Shown: in pieces, positions 19,327 through 29,643 of the stretch
How the letters are laid out: each line of letters starts with the position of its first letter
How positions within the stretch are numbered: the stretch's first letter is position 1
Source of the DNA: Polynucleobacter sp. AM-7D1
GTDB lineage: Bacteria > Pseudomonadota > Gammaproteobacteria > Burkholderiales > Burkholderiaceae
Reading direction: 5' to 3'
DNA: 64,000 nucleotides
NCBI RefSeq assembly: GCF_018688455.1
Contig: NZ_CP061319.1
Location: 806,001-870,000, forward strand
Translations under genes and position numbers: made by a program
Notes under the pieces: generated by a model
What the model saw: the letters and a program-made list of their open reading frames with translations, nothing else
Databases searched by the model: none
What the model was told of the DNA's origin: nothing

Positions 19327-22185
19327 ATGATGCAGGATCAAAGAGATAATTCCTATCTCTTCGGCGGAAACGCCCCCTACGTAGAGGAACTCTACGAATC
19401 CTACTTGCACGATCCAGCTTCTGTAGCTGATCACTGGCGAGATTATTTTGATAACGTGAAGCAAATTCCAGCGGTCGATGGTTCGTCTCGAGCTGACGTT
19501 GCTCATGGACCTATTGTTGCTTCCTTTGCTGAGCGCGCGAAGCAAGGTCCTATTCGTACGGTATCCGCTGATTCGGCTGACTCTGAAATGGGTCGCAAGC
19601 GTGTAGCCGTTCAGCAGCTGATTGCTGCGTATCGCAACGTAGGTAATCGTTGGGCGGATATTGATCCCTTAAAGCGCACAGAGCGTCCGGATATTCCTGA
19701 ATTAGATCCAGCCTTCTATGGCTTTGGTGACGGCGATATGGATATCGTCTTTAACACCAGCAATACATTCTTTGGTAAGAATGAAATGACCTTGCGTGAT
19801 TTATTGCAAGCCTTGCGTCAAACCTACTGCGGCACCCTGGGTGCCGAGTACATGTTTATTGCAGACCAAAAGATTAAGAAGTGGTGGCAAGAGAAGTTAG
19901 AGTCCATTCGCTCAACCCCGCATTTCAATGTGGATCAAAAGCGTCATATCCTCGATCGCGTAACTGCAGCTGAAGGTTTGGAGCGCTATCTACAGGCTAA
20001 GTATGTTGGTCAAAAGCGTTTCTCTTTGGAGGGTGGCGAAAGCTTCATCGCCTGTATGGATGAGTTAATCCGTGAGGCTGGTTCCAAGGGTGTTCAAGAA
20101 ATTGTGATTGGTATGGCCCACCGCGGTCGTCTCAACGTGTTGGTCAATACTTTGGGCAAGATGCCTACAGACTTGTTTGCTGAGTTTGAGCACAAGGGCC
20201 CAGAAACTTTGCCTGCAGGCGACGTGAAGTATCACCAGGGTTTCTCGAGTGATATTGCTACTCCCGCTGGTCCAGTGCATTTGTCATTGGCCTTTAATCC
20301 ATCCCATCTAGAAATCGTGAACCCAGTGGTTGAGGGTTCTGCTCGTGCTCGTATGGAGCGTCGCGGCGATTTGTTGGGTGAGCAAGTGATGCCGGTATTG
20401 GTGCATGGTGATGCGGCGATTGCAGGCCAAGGCGTGATGCAAGAGACTTTAGCGATGGCGGAAGTTCGTGGCTACTCTACTGGTGGCACGATCCACATTG
20501 TGATCAACAACCAAATTGGTTTCACTACTTCAGATCCACGCGATTTGCGTTCAAGCTTGTATTGCACCGACATCATGAAGGTAATTGATGCGCCGGTACT
20601 GCACGTGAATGGTGATGATCCTGAGGCGGTGGTATTGGCAACAAAGTTGGCAGTAGAGTTCCGTAGCCAGTTTCACAAAGATGTTGCGATTGATATCGTT
20701 TGCTTCAGGAAGCTTGGTCACAACGAACAAGATACTCCTGCAATGACACAACCTTTGATGTACAAAATCATTGCAGCTCACCCAGGTACACGCAAGCATT
20801 ACGCCGATAAGTTAGAGGCACAAGGTGTATTGCCAGTTGGTACTGGTGATTTGATGGTGAAAGAGTACCGTGCTGCAATGGATGCTGGTAAGCAAACCTC
20901 TGATCCAGTATTAAGTAACTTTAAGGGTAAGTTCGCAGTAGATTGGTCACCATTCTTAAATAAGAAGTGGACCGATGAAGCGGACACTGCAATTCCGTTA
21001 ACTGAATGGAAGCGCTTAGCAGAGAGAGTCTCAACAGTTCGCGAAGGTTTCCAAGTTCACCCGCTGGTTGAGAAGGTTCTCAAAGACCGCGCTGCAATGG
21101 GTCGCGGTGAAACTAATATCGATTGGGGTATGGGTGAGCATATGGCTTTCGCATCCTTAGTGGCTAGTGGCTACCCAGTTCGCTTATCTGGCGAGGATAG
21201 TGGTCGTGGAACCTTTACCCATCGCCACGCAGTGCTTCATAACCAAAGCCGTGAAAAATGGGATAAAGGGGTTTACATTCCCCTCCGTCACATTGCAAAA
21301 GATCAAGCTCCATTCTTGGTAATTGACTCGATCTTGTCAGAGGAGGCTGTCCTTGGTTTTGAGTATGGATATGCAGCAGCTGAGCCTAATACCTTGACTA
21401 TTTGGGAAGCGCAGTTCGGCGATTTTGCTAACGGTGCTCAAGTTGTAATTGACCAATTTATTGCTTCAGGTGAAGTGAAGTGGGGTCGCGCAAACGGCTT
21501 GGTCATGATGTTGCCGCACGGTTATGAAGGTCAGGGACCAGAGCATTCATCTGCACGTCTAGAGCGCTTCATGCAGTTGTGTGCTGATACCAATATGCAG
21601 GTGATTCAGCCAACTACGGCATCACAGATCTTCCACGTATTGCGTCGTCAGATGATTCGTCAGTTCCGCAAGCCGCTGATCTTGATGACACCAAAATCAT
21701 TGCTACGTAACAAGGAAGCCGCTTCGCCATTGACTGAGTTCACCAAGGGTGGTTTCCAAACCATTCTTCCTGAACGCGATGACAGTATCGATGGCAAGAA
21801 GGTGACTCGTTTAGTAATGTGTTCCGGTAAGGTTTATTACGATCTAGCCAAAACACGTACCGAGAAAAAGCTTGATGATGTGGCAATTATTCGTTTGGAG
21901 CAACTCTATCCGTTCCCACATAAAGCGTTGACTGCTGAGTTGAAGAAGTACCCGAACCTTGAAGAGGTTGTGTGGTGTCAGGATGAACCACAAAACCAAG
22001 GCGCTTGGTTCTTTGTTCAGCACAATATTTTGGAGAACATGTCTGAAGGTATGAAGTTGGCATATGCGGGTCGTCCAGCATCAGCTTCACCAGCTTGTGG
22101 ATATGCTCATCTCCATCAAGAACAGCAAAAGTCTCTTCTTACTGCAGCATTCGCAAAACTTAAGGGTTATGTCATTACGAAGTAA
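19327..22185 (+). CDS. sucA: 2-oxoglutarate dehydrogenase E1 component
   Basis: Thiamine-diphosphate-dependent E1 (952 aa) of the 2-oxoglutarate dehydrogenase complex in the citric acid cycle. It decarboxylates 2-oxoglutarate and passes the succinyl group to the lipoyl arm of SucB. The N-terminus (NSYLFGGNAPYVEELYESYL) is the E1o signature that docks the core. GMAHRGRLNVLVNTLGK and HGDAAIAGQGVMQETL lie in the ThDP domain, and RHAVLHNQS is near residue 640. ATG 19327 is chosen because AAAGGTGAG precedes it by a few bases; an in-frame GTG at 19318 overlaps that site. It starts the sucA-sucB-lpdA-zapE operon. Confidence 0.96.
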   Translation: MMQDQRDNSYLFGGNAPYVEELYESYLHDPASVADHWRDYFDNVKQIPAVDGSSRADVAHGPIVASFAERAKQGPIRTVSADSADSEMGRKRVAVQQLIAAYRNVGNRWADIDPLKRTERPDIPELDPAFYGFGDGDMDIVFNTSNTFFGKNEMTLRDLLQALRQTYCGTLGAEYMFIADQKIKKWWQEKLESIRSTPHFNVDQKRHILDRVTAAEGLERYLQAKYVGQKRFSLEGGESFIACMDELIREAGSKGVQEIVIGMAHRGRLNVLVNTLGKMPTDLFAEFEHKGPETLPAGDVKYHQGFSSDIATPAGPVHLSLAFNPSHLEIVNPVVEGSARARMERRGDLLGEQVMPVLVHGDAAIAGQGVMQETLAMAEVRGYSTGGTIHIVINNQIGFTTSDPRDLRSSLYCTDIMKVIDAPVLHVNGDDPEAVVLATKLAVEFRSQFHKDVAIDIVCFRKLGHNEQDTPAMTQPLMYKIIAAHPGTRKHYADKLEAQGVLPVGTGDLMVKEYRAAMDAGKQTSDPVLSNFKGKFAVDWSPFLNKKWTDEADTAIPLTEWKRLAERVSTVREGFQVHPLVEKVLKDRAAMGRGETNIDWGMGEHMAFASLVASGYPVRLSGEDSGRGTFTHRHAVLHNQSREKWDKGVYIPLRHIAKDQAPFLVIDSILSEEAVLGFEYGYAAAEPNTLTIWEAQFGDFANGAQVVIDQFIASGEVKWGRANGLVMMLPHGYEGQGPEHSSARLERFMQLCADTNMQVIQPTTASQIFHVLRRQMIRQFRKPLILMTPKSLLRNKEAASPLTEFTKGGFQTILPERDDSIDGKKVTRLVMCSGKVYYDLAKTRTEKKLDDVAIIRLEQLYPFPHKALTAELKKYPNLEEVVWCQDEPQNQGAWFFVQHNILENMSEGMKLAYAGRPASASPACGYAHLHQEQQKSLLTAAFAKLKGYVITK

Positions 22186-22228
22186 TCGTAGACATCACTC
22201 AATATACAAACACTAAATAGGATTAATC

Positions 22229-23452
22229 ATGGCTATTTTTGAAGTTAAAGTTCCCCAGCTCTCCGAGTCAGTAGCCGAAGCTACTTTGTTGCAATGGAAA
22301 AAGAAGGTCGGTGATGCTGTCGGTCAAGATGAGATTTTGATTGAGATTGAAACCGACAAAGTGGTGTTGGAAGTTCCCGCTCCATCTGCTGGGGTAATCA
22401 CAGAGATCGTCGTTGCTGACGGCGGCACAGTTGTTGCTGAGCAGTTGATTGCGAAGATTGATAGTACTGCTGTTGCTTCTGCCGCCCCTGCAGCGGCTGT
22501 AGCTGCTGTAGCTGCTCCAGCCCCTGCAGCAACTCCCGCCGCCGCTCCTGCTAAAGCTGCACCGGCTGCTAAATCATCTGGCGCTGCTGCTGCACCTTCA
22601 GCTGCAAAGATTCTTGCAGAGAAAAATATCGATGCTGGTCAAGTTGCTGGTTCTGGACGTGATGGTCGCATCACTAAGGGTGACGCATTAAACGCTTCTG
22701 CCGGTGGTGCAAAATCTGCTGCATTGCCGAGCGCACCAATTCCAATGGGTGATCGTCCAGAAGAGCGTGTACCAATGAGCCGCTTGCGTGCTCGTATTGC
22801 TGAGCGCTTGCTTGAGTCACAGGCAAACAACGCCATCTTGACTACTTTCAATGAAGTCAACATGGCCCCAGTAATTGCCATGCGCAATAAGTACAAAGAT
22901 CAGTTTGAAAAAGTGCATGGCGTGAAGTTGGGCTTCATGTCTTTCTTTGTTAAAGCTGCTACCCATGCGCTGAAGAAATTCCCATTGTTGAATGCCTCTG
23001 TTGATGGCAACGACATTGTTTACCACGGTTATTTTGATATTGGTATTGCGGTCAGTTCACCACGCGGCTTGGTAGTTCCAATTCTGCGTGACGTGGATCA
23101 AATGAATTTGGCAGACATCGAGAAAAAAATTGCTGAGTTTGGTGCGAAGGCACGCGACGGTAAACTGTCGATCGATGAGCTGACTGGCGGTACATTCTCG
23201 ATTTCTAATGGTGGCGTATTTGGCTCCATGCTTTCCACTCCAATCATTAATCCTCCACAGTCTGCAATCTTGGGTATCCATGCAACTAAAGAGCGTGCAG
23301 TAGTTGAGAATGGTCAGATCGTAATTCGTCCAATTAACTACCTAGCATTGTCATATGACCATCGCATCATTGACGGTCGTGAGGCGGTTCTTGGTTTGGT
23401 TGCGATGAAGGATGCCTTGGAAGATCCTTCACGTCTTCTCCTTGATTTGTAA
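22229..23452 (+). CDS. sucB: Dihydrolipoyl succinyltransferase (E2)
   Basis: E2 core (407 aa) of 2-oxoglutarate dehydrogenase. Domains: lipoyl domain 1-78 with lipoylated Lys in [10 protein letters not shown], an Ala/Pro-rich flexible linker (about 85-122), a peripheral-subunit-binding domain ([20 protein letters not shown], about 127-165), and the catalytic acyltransferase domain ending with the active-site [13 protein letters not shown]. Length is normal. It lies 43 bp after sucA and 11 bp before lpdA, so the three complex components are made from one mRNA. Confidence 0.97.
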   Translation: MAIFEVKVPQLSESVAEATLLQWKKKVGDAVGQDEILIEIETDKVVLEVPAPSAGVITEIVVADGGTVVAEQLIAKIDSTAVASAAPAAAVAAVAAPAPAATPAAAPAKAAPAAKSSGAAAAPSAAKILAEKNIDAGQVAGSGRDGRITKGDALNASAGGAKSAALPSAPIPMGDRPEERVPMSRLRARIAERLLESQANNAILTTFNEVNMAPVIAMRNKYKDQFEKVHGVKLGFMSFFVKAATHALKKFPLLNASVDGNDIVYHGYFDIGIAVSSPRGLVVPILRDVDQMNLADIEKKIAEFGAKARDGKLSIDELTGGTFSISNGGVFGSMLSTPIINPPQSAILGIHATKERAVVENGQIVIRPINYLALSYDHRIIDGREAVLGLVAMKDALEDPSRLLLDL

Positions 23453-23463
23453 GAGGGAAGAAC

Positions 23464-24900
23464 ATGAGCCAATCATTTGACGTATTAGTAATCGGCGGCG
23501 GCCCTGGCGGCTACATCGCCGCGATCCGTGCAGCACAACTCGGCTTTAAGGTTGCTTGCGCTGAATCGAATGCCTATGACGATCCAAAAGGTGAGCCGCG
23601 CTTAGGTGGAACTTGCTTGAACGTGGGTTGCATTCCATCTAAAGCTTTGCTGGCTTCTTCTGAAGAATTTGAGAAGATTAGCCATCACGTTGCTGACCAC
23701 GGCATCACTGTAGGATCAGTCAAGCTGGACTCCGGCAAGATGATCGCTCGTAAAGATGCGATTGTGACGAAGATGACTGCGGGTATTCAATTCCTGTTCC
23801 GCAAAAATAAAATTACCTTGTTAAAAGGACATGCTTCCTTTGAAGGCAAGGGTGCCGATGGCTACCAAGTCAAGATTGATGGTAAAGACAAAGAAGTGGT
23901 GACTGCTAAGAATGTAATCATCGCAACTGGCTCTAAAGCACGTCATTTGCCAGGTATTCCTGTCGATAACGTATTGATTAGCGATAACGAAGGTGGTTTG
24001 AAATTTGATTCCATTCCGAAGAAGCTTGGCGTTATTGGTGCTGGTGTAATCGGCTTGGAGCTTGGCTCTGTATGGCGCCGTGTTGGTTCTGATGTCACTA
24101 TTCTGGAAGCGCTCCCGACTTTCTTGGGTGCTTGCGATCAAGGTATTGCTAAAGAAGCGCACAAGATTTTCACCAAGCAAGGGCTCAAAATCAACATGGG
24201 CGTCAAGATTGGTGAAGTCAAGGCAGACAAGAAGGGTGTTGTTGTTAACTACACCGATAGTGAAGGCAAAGCTCAGAAATTAGAGTGTGACCGTTTAATT
24301 GTTTCTGTTGGACGTGTTCCGAATACTGAAAAATTAGGTCTCGATAAGATTGGCCTTAAGGTGGATGAGCGTGGCTTCATTCCAATCGATGATCACACTT
24401 GCGCAACAGCTGCGCCTGGCGTTTACGCCGTAGGTGATGTTGTACGTGGACCAATGCTGGCCCATAAAGCGGAAGATGAAGGTGTGCTGGTTGCCGAAAC
24501 GATTGCCGGTCAAAAACCCCATATCGACTACAACTGCATCCCTTGGGTAATCTATACCGATCCAGAAATTGCTTGGGTTGGTAAAACTGAAGAGCAGTTA
24601 AAACAGGCTGGTATTGCTTATAAGGCTGGTCAGTTCCCATTTGCTGCTAACGGTCGTGCATTGGGCATGGATCGTGCTGATGGCTTTGTCAAAGTATTGG
24701 CCGATGAAAAAACCGATGAAATCCTAGGCGTTCATATTATTGGACCAAATGCTTCTGACTTAATTGCTGAAGCAGCTGTGGCGATGGAGTTCAAAGCGGC
24801 AGCTGAAGATATTGCTCGTATCTGTCATCCACATCCAAGCCTGTCGGAAGTGGTTCGCGAAGCAGCATTGGCGACGGACAAACGTGCATTAAACATGTAA
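23464..24900 (+). CDS. lpdA: Dihydrolipoyl dehydrogenase (E3)
   Basis: FAD-dependent disulfide oxidoreductase (478 aa) that reoxidises the dihydrolipoyl groups of SucB with NAD. The FAD motif VIGGGPGGYIAAI is at the N-terminus, the redox-active disulfide is in GGTCLNVGCIPSKAL (about residues 49-63), an NAD-binding GAGVIGLELGSVW lies mid-protein, and the catalytic HPHPSLSE is near the C-terminus. It starts 11 bp after sucB with AGAGGGAAG ahead of the ATG. Its stop codon directly abuts the zapE start. Confidence 0.97.
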   Translation: MSQSFDVLVIGGGPGGYIAAIRAAQLGFKVACAESNAYDDPKGEPRLGGTCLNVGCIPSKALLASSEEFEKISHHVADHGITVGSVKLDSGKMIARKDAIVTKMTAGIQFLFRKNKITLLKGHASFEGKGADGYQVKIDGKDKEVVTAKNVIIATGSKARHLPGIPVDNVLISDNEGGLKFDSIPKKLGVIGAGVIGLELGSVWRRVGSDVTILEALPTFLGACDQGIAKEAHKIFTKQGLKINMGVKIGEVKADKKGVVVNYTDSEGKAQKLECDRLIVSVGRVPNTEKLGLDKIGLKVDERGFIPIDDHTCATAAPGVYAVGDVVRGPMLAHKAEDEGVLVAETIAGQKPHIDYNCIPWVIYTDPEIAWVGKTEEQLKQAGIAYKAGQFPFAANGRALGMDRADGFVKVLADEKTDEILGVHIIGPNASDLIAEAAVAMEFKAAAEDIARICHPHPSLSEVVREAALATDKRALNM

Positions 24901-26004
24901 TTGAAAGCATTAGAGTATTACCATCAAGAGTTAAAGACGCGCGGGTATCAGAGCGATCCCGCGCAGCTTGCTGCCATTGAGCGCTTACAGCGCTGTGAAG
25001 ATGAATGGATTGCTTATAAAGAAATCCGTAGCAATGGCCTAAAAAAGAAACTGTTCAAACCAAAGCTTCCCCGTGGCGTTTATCTGTGGGGTGGAGTAGG
25101 TCGGGGCAAATCCTTTCTTATGGATTGCTTCTTTGCTGCATCCCCTTTAGAAAAAAAGATCCGCATTCATTTTCATGAGTTCATGCGCGAGGTTCACCGT
25201 GAACTTCATGAGCTCTCTGGAATGGCTGATCCTCTAGATGAGCTATCTAAAAGAATTGCCAAGAGATATAGACTGATTTGTTTTGATGAGTTTCATATCA
25301 ATGACATCGCCGATGCGATGATTCTGTATCGCTTGTTGAGTGCACTGTTTGAGGATCGAGTGCAGTTTGTCATGACTTCTAATTACCAGCCTAGCCAGCT
25401 TTATCCCAATGGCTTGCATCGCGATCGTTTGCTTCCAGCTATTAAATTGCTTGAGGAACAGCTCGACGTGATGAATGTGGATGCTGGTAATGACTATCGC
25501 CGTGTGCAGATGGCTCAAGTTGAGGCCTATCTCACGCCAGTCAATGCAGAGACTCATACTGTATTAATGCGGATGTTCCACACCTTAATTGGGAATCAGA
25601 AGGAAACAGTTCGACCTGTGTTGCGTATTGAATCTCGAGAATTAAGGCCTTTGCATATGGCCGAGGGTATAGTTTGGTTTGATTTCCAGACTCTCTGCTG
25701 CGGCCCAAGATCCCAAAATGACTATTTAGAGATTGCCAAGCTCTTTCATACGGTGATTTTGTCCGGGGTGCCTTATATGCCACCCAGAATGACAAATGAA
25801 GCCCGCCGCTTTATTTGGCTGATTGACGTCCTGTATGACCATAAAATCAAGCTAATCATCTCCGCAGAGGTCCCAGCGGTGGATTTATACACTGAGGGTC
25901 AAATTACCAGCGAGTTCTCTAGGACGGTTTCTCGTTTAATTGAGATGCAGTCCCGTGACTACTTGGATGCACCTCGCCGGGTAATTGACACCAGCTTGAC
26001 CTAA
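24901..26004 (+). CDS. zapE: AFG1/ZapE-family cell-division ATPase
   Basis: AAA-like ATPase (367 aa) related to ZapE (YhcM), which acts at the division ring, and to mitochondrial Afg1. Walker A is GGVGRGKS (residues 64-71), Walker B is LICFDEFHI (about 126-134), and the sensor-1 region is VMTSNYQPSQLYPNGL. The start is inferred to be TTG at 24901: the codon before it is the in-frame lpdA stop, and MKALEYYHQEL matches family N-termini. No Shine-Dalgarno is visible, so reinitiation after lpdA is likely. Its place after the odhA-odhB-lpd genes recurs in Burkholderiales. Confidence 0.88.
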   Translation: MKALEYYHQELKTRGYQSDPAQLAAIERLQRCEDEWIAYKEIRSNGLKKKLFKPKLPRGVYLWGGVGRGKSFLMDCFFAASPLEKKIRIHFHEFMREVHRELHELSGMADPLDELSKRIAKRYRLICFDEFHINDIADAMILYRLLSALFEDRVQFVMTSNYQPSQLYPNGLHRDRLLPAIKLLEEQLDVMNVDAGNDYRRVQMAQVEAYLTPVNAETHTVLMRMFHTLIGNQKETVRPVLRIESRELRPLHMAEGIVWFDFQTLCCGPRSQNDYLEIAKLFHTVILSGVPYMPPRMTNEARRFIWLIDVLYDHKIKLIISAEVPAVDLYTEGQITSEFSRTVSRLIEMQSRDYLDAPRRVIDTSLT

Positions 26005-26013
26005 AATAGGGTC

Positions 26014-26862
26014 ATGATCAGTAATTCCAGCCTCAACGCAGACTTACACTGCCATTCCGTTGTTTCTGATGGAACCCTAACTCCAGAGCAGTTGGCTGAG
26101 CGCGCCTATGCCAATGGCGTGCGTTTATGGGCTTTAACCGATCATGATGAATTAGGTGGGCAGGTAAGAGCTCAGGACGCCGCAAGCGCGCTGGGCATGG
26201 ATTACCTTTCTGGGGTCGAAATTTCAGTCACCTGGATGGGGCAGACTATTCATATTGTTGGTTTGGGAATTGATGCTGCTCATGCAGGAATTTTGGAGGG
26301 CTTGCGACTGACTCGCGAAGGCCGTGGTAATCGCGCTAAGCAGATGGCAGAACAATTATTAAAGGCAGGCATACCAGGTGCCTATGAAGGCGCACTGCAT
26401 TTTGCAGGCAATCATGAGCTTATTTCTCGTACGCATTTCGCACGGTTTTTGGTTGAGCAGGGCGTATGTCGCGATACCGATCAAGTATTTAAAAACTATT
26501 TAGTGGAAGACAAGCCAGGTTATGTGCCACACCTTTGGGCAACTTTGGATAATGCGGTTGCTTGGATTAAAGCCGCCGGTGGTGCCGCGGTGATTGCCCA
26601 CCCTGGTCGTTATAAGTTGAGCTCCATGCAGATGGATGAGCTCTATAAGCACTTCAAAGAAATCGGCGGTATGGCAATTGAGGTGATTACGGGTAGCCAT
26701 AGCCCGAATCAATATCAAACTTATGGCAAGATTGCCCAGCACTATGGATTTTTAGCTTCTCGTGGGTCAGATTTTCATGATCCAGAAGAGAGTTATATTG
26801 ATCTCGGTAGCTTGCCACATTTGCCTGATCACTTAACTCCTGTGTGGTCGCTTTTCCACTAA
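26014..26862 (+). CDS. PHP-domain phosphatase/5'-3' exonuclease (TrpH/YciV-like)
   Basis: A 282-residue PHP-fold metal-dependent phosphoesterase. Metal ligands appear in DLHCHSVVSDG (N-terminus), LTDHDELGG (about 43), a mid-protein HPGRYK, and the C-terminal RGSDFHDP. Relatives in E. coli (YciV/RNase AM) and Chromobacterium hydrolyse 3',5'-bisphosphonucleosides or short 5'-phosphorylated RNAs. It starts 9 bp after zapE and precedes trpS, like the trpH gene near trp genes elsewhere. The exact substrate is inference. Confidence 0.82.
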   Translation: MISNSSLNADLHCHSVVSDGTLTPEQLAERAYANGVRLWALTDHDELGGQVRAQDAASALGMDYLSGVEISVTWMGQTIHIVGLGIDAAHAGILEGLRLTREGRGNRAKQMAEQLLKAGIPGAYEGALHFAGNHELISRTHFARFLVEQGVCRDTDQVFKNYLVEDKPGYVPHLWATLDNAVAWIKAAGGAAVIAHPGRYKLSSMQMDELYKHFKEIGGMAIEVITGSHSPNQYQTYGKIAQHYGFLASRGSDFHDPEESYIDLGSLPHLPDHLTPVWSLFH

Positions 26863-26918
26863 CCGCTTTCTCCTATTTGCTTAACTAGTTTTAATTACCT
26901 ATAAGAATAAAGATCAAG

Positions 26919-28121
26919 ATGTTTGCAGAACGTGTTCTATCTGGCATGCGACCTACTGGTAGCTTGCACCTCGGCCACTACCATGGTGTTTTAAAGAATT
27001 GGGTTCGCTTGCAGTCTGAGTATCCCTGCTACTTTTTTGTAGCCGATTGGCATGCCTTAACTACTCACTATGAAACCCCGGATGTCATTGAGCAATCAGT
27101 ATGGGATATGGTGATTGACTGGTTAGCTTGTGGTGTTGATCCAAACCAAGCCACATTATTTATTCAGAGCAAGGTACCTGAGCATGCAGAGCTATTTTTG
27201 TTGCTGTCCATGGGTACGCCTCTGGGCTGGTTAGAGCGCGTGCCAACCTATAAAGATCAGATCGAGAAGCTCAAAGAAAAAGATTTGCAGACTTATGGTT
27301 TCTTGGGCTACCCCTTGTTACAGGCTGCTGATATTTTGATGTATCGCGCGCAGTTTGTTCCAGTAGGCGAAGACCAGGTGCCACACGTAGAGATGACGCG
27401 CGAAGTGGCACGCCGGTTTAACTATCTTTATGGTCGTGAGCCTGGCTTTGAAGAGAAGGCGCTAGAGGCAGTTAAAAAATTAGGCAGTAAACGTGCCAAG
27501 ATGTATGCCGAGTTGCGGGTGGCTTTTCAGGAGCGGGGCGATGATGAGGCGCTAGAAGAGGCCAAAGCTTTGTTACAAGAAGCGCAAAGTCTTTCTATGG
27601 CTGACCGTGAAAGATTGTTTGGCTTCTTGGAAGGTGCTCGCAAAATTATTCTGCCTGAACCACAAGCTCTACTGACAACAGCATCACGCATGCCAGGTAT
27701 TGATGGTCAAAAAATGTCTAAATCTTATGGCAATACGATTAGCATTCGTGAAAAGCCAGAAGAGGTGATTCGTTCAATCCGTACGATGCCAACTGATCCA
27801 GCGCGAGTGCGGAGAACTGATCCAGGTGATCCTGCGCGTTGCCCAGTATGGCAGTTGCATACCGTCTATTCCAATGATGAAACTAAGACTTGGGTTCAAA
27901 AAGAATGTCAGTCTGCAGGTATCGGCTGTTTGGAGTGCAAGCAACCCGTAATTGATGCGATTCTTGCTGAACAGCAACCCATGTTTGAGCGTGCCCAGAA
28001 ATACTTGGATGATCCAAGCTTATTGCGTTCGATTATTGCGGATGGTTCGGACAAGGCTCGCAAGGTGGCCCAAGAAACGATGCGCGAGGTTCGTGAAGCT
28101 ATGGGCTTGGCGTACGACTGA
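26919..28121 (+). CDS. trpS: Tryptophan--tRNA ligase
   Basis: Class I synthetase charging tRNA-Trp. The 400-residue length exceeds the roughly 330 of E. coli and matches the long form found in Betaproteobacteria. HIGH-like HLGH is at residues 17-20, VGEDQVPHVEMTREVARRFN is typical TrpRS, and KMSKS sits in MPGIDGQKMSKSYGN. An inserted segment after the tRNA-editing-like loop (KKLGSKRAKMYAELRVAFQE to KALLQEAQSLSM) explains the extra length. It appears to be one transcription unit with the PHP gene upstream and the methyltransferase downstream (9-bp gap). Confidence 0.95.
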   Translation: MFAERVLSGMRPTGSLHLGHYHGVLKNWVRLQSEYPCYFFVADWHALTTHYETPDVIEQSVWDMVIDWLACGVDPNQATLFIQSKVPEHAELFLLLSMGTPLGWLERVPTYKDQIEKLKEKDLQTYGFLGYPLLQAADILMYRAQFVPVGEDQVPHVEMTREVARRFNYLYGREPGFEEKALEAVKKLGSKRAKMYAELRVAFQERGDDEALEEAKALLQEAQSLSMADRERLFGFLEGARKIILPEPQALLTTASRMPGIDGQKMSKSYGNTISIREKPEEVIRSIRTMPTDPARVRRTDPGDPARCPVWQLHTVYSNDETKTWVQKECQSAGIGCLECKQPVIDAILAEQQPMFERAQKYLDDPSLLRSIIADGSDKARKVAQETMREVREAMGLAYD

Positions 28122-28130
28122 GGCATCCCA

Positions 28131-28694
28131 TTGATTTCAGGCCACGATTCCATTGAAGTTGCCTCTCCCTGGGTAAGGCGTTTTGCACCAGCGATTCCGA
28201 AGGATGGCATGGTCTTAGATCTTGCCTGTGGCGCAGGTAGACATACTGCTTTATTGGCTTCTTTGGGTCATCAGATTCTCGCTGTTGACCAAGACATTTC
28301 TGCGCTTGAGCCGCTTCGAAGCAGCTCCATCCAAATTCAAGCCCTAGATCTTGAGGACTCTGACTGGCCTTTGTTAAATCAACACTTCTCAGGCATTGTG
28401 GTGACCAATTATCTATACCGTCCATTTTTGGATGAATTGCCCAAAATGCTGACCGAAGGCGGCATTTTGATCTATGAAACCTTTGCAGATGGGAATGCTG
28501 AGTTTGGCAAACCCTCAAACCCTAATTTCCTACTCAAATCAGGGGAATTGCTTGCTTTGGCCCACCGATCAGACCTTCAGGTCATAGCCTACGAGGATAT
28601 TTACCTTGATCACCCTAAACCAGCTATGGTTCAGCGGATTTGTGCCGTAAAAGGGCATTTAAAAGGGTGCATTCCGTTACAATTTGGTGGTTAA
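28131..28694 (+). CDS. SAM-dependent methyltransferase (class I)
   Basis: A 187-residue class I methyltransferase. Motif I is MVLDLACGAGRHTALLASLG (residues about 26-45), binding S-adenosylmethionine. Motif II is the acidic end of strand 2 in ILAVDQDISAL, and IVVTNYLYRPFLDEL follows. The start is inferred to be TTG at 28131 with GAGG 8 nt upstream; the first ATG (28208) would cut into motif I. The substrate is unknown; the fold is closest to TehB/UbiE-like small-molecule methyltransferases. It overlaps nothing and lies 9 bp after trpS and 25 bp before dapA. Confidence 0.72.
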   Translation: MISGHDSIEVASPWVRRFAPAIPKDGMVLDLACGAGRHTALLASLGHQILAVDQDISALEPLRSSSIQIQALDLEDSDWPLLNQHFSGIVVTNYLYRPFLDELPKMLTEGGILIYETFADGNAEFGKPSNPNFLLKSGELLALAHRSDLQVIAYEDIYLDHPKPAMVQRICAVKGHLKGCIPLQFGG

Positions 28695-28719
28695 CATTCA
28701 GATAATTCAGACACATTAA

Positions 28720-29643
28720 GTGACTAATACAACACAATCCCAAGCTAGTAAAAAGCCTATCGCAGGCAGTATGCCCGCTATTGTGACGCCGATGTTCGAG
28801 GATGGAAGTCTGGATTTTCCGGCTTTACGTTCTTTGTTGGATTGGCACGTTGCTGAAGGTTCTGATGGAATCGTCATTGTTGGTACGAGCGGAGAGTCTC
28901 CCACCGTATCTGTAGATGAGCATTGTGAGTTGATTAAAGTCGCCGTTGAGCATATTGCCGGACGCATTCCAGTGATCGCGGGTACGGGTGGCAATTCCAC
29001 TACCGAGGCTATCGAGTTAACCAATTTTGCAAAATCGGTTGGTGCTGACGCCAGCCTCCAGGTTGTTCCTTACTACAACAAGCCAACTCAAGAGGGTATG
29101 TACGCCCACTTCAAGAAAATAGCGGAGTCAGTTGATTTGCCTGTGATTCTTTATAACGTTCCTGGCCGAACTGTTGCTGATCTTGCGGGTGAGACTACCG
29201 TGCGTTTGGCCGGAGTGCCGGGTATTATTGGCATCAAGGATGCAACTGGCAGCATTGAGCGAGGCACTTTGTTGCTAGCCGATCTTAAGCGTGCTGGACA
29301 TGCTAATTTTTCTGTATTTTCTGGCGACGATCTGAGTGCAGCAATGCTGATGTTGATGGGTGGTAAGGGTAATATTTCTGTTACTGCCAATATTGCCCCT
29401 CGTCTAATGCATCAATTGTGCCAGGCGGCAATGTCTGACGATGTCGTCAAGACACGTACTATTCAATATCAATTACTGGCTGTGCATAAAGCCATGTTTA
29501 CTGAGGCAAATCCGATTCCTGTGAAATGGGCTCTGCATGAAATGGGCAAAGTCACTGCTGGAATTCGTTTACCTTTAACCCCTTTGAGCGTTGCTTTGCG
29601 TGAACCTTTGAAGACTGCAATGAAACAGGCCGGCTTACTATGA
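28720..29643 (+). CDS. dapA: 4-hydroxy-tetrahydrodipicolinate synthase
   Basis: First committed enzyme of diaminopimelate/lysine synthesis (307 aa): condenses pyruvate with aspartate semialdehyde. The TIM-barrel signature [15 protein letters not shown] is near residue 45, YNVPGRT carries the catalytic Tyr, and the Schiff-base Lys is in [13 protein letters not shown] at 28720 is the start; homologues have a similarly short leader before SMPAIVTPM. The bamC start overlaps its stop by 4 nt, so the pair is translationally coupled, as in E. coli dapA-bamC. Confidence 0.95.
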   Translation: MTNTTQSQASKKPIAGSMPAIVTPMFEDGSLDFPALRSLLDWHVAEGSDGIVIVGTSGESPTVSVDEHCELIKVAVEHIAGRIPVIAGTGGNSTTEAIELTNFAKSVGADASLQVVPYYNKPTQEGMYAHFKKIAESVDLPVILYNVPGRTVADLAGETTVRLAGVPGIIGIKDATGSIERGTLLLADLKRAGHANFSVFSGDDLSAAMLMLMGGKGNISVTANIAPRLMHQLCQAAMSDDVVKTRTIQYQLLAVHKAMFTEANPIPVKWALHEMGKVTAGIRLPLTPLSVALREPLKTAMKQAGLL

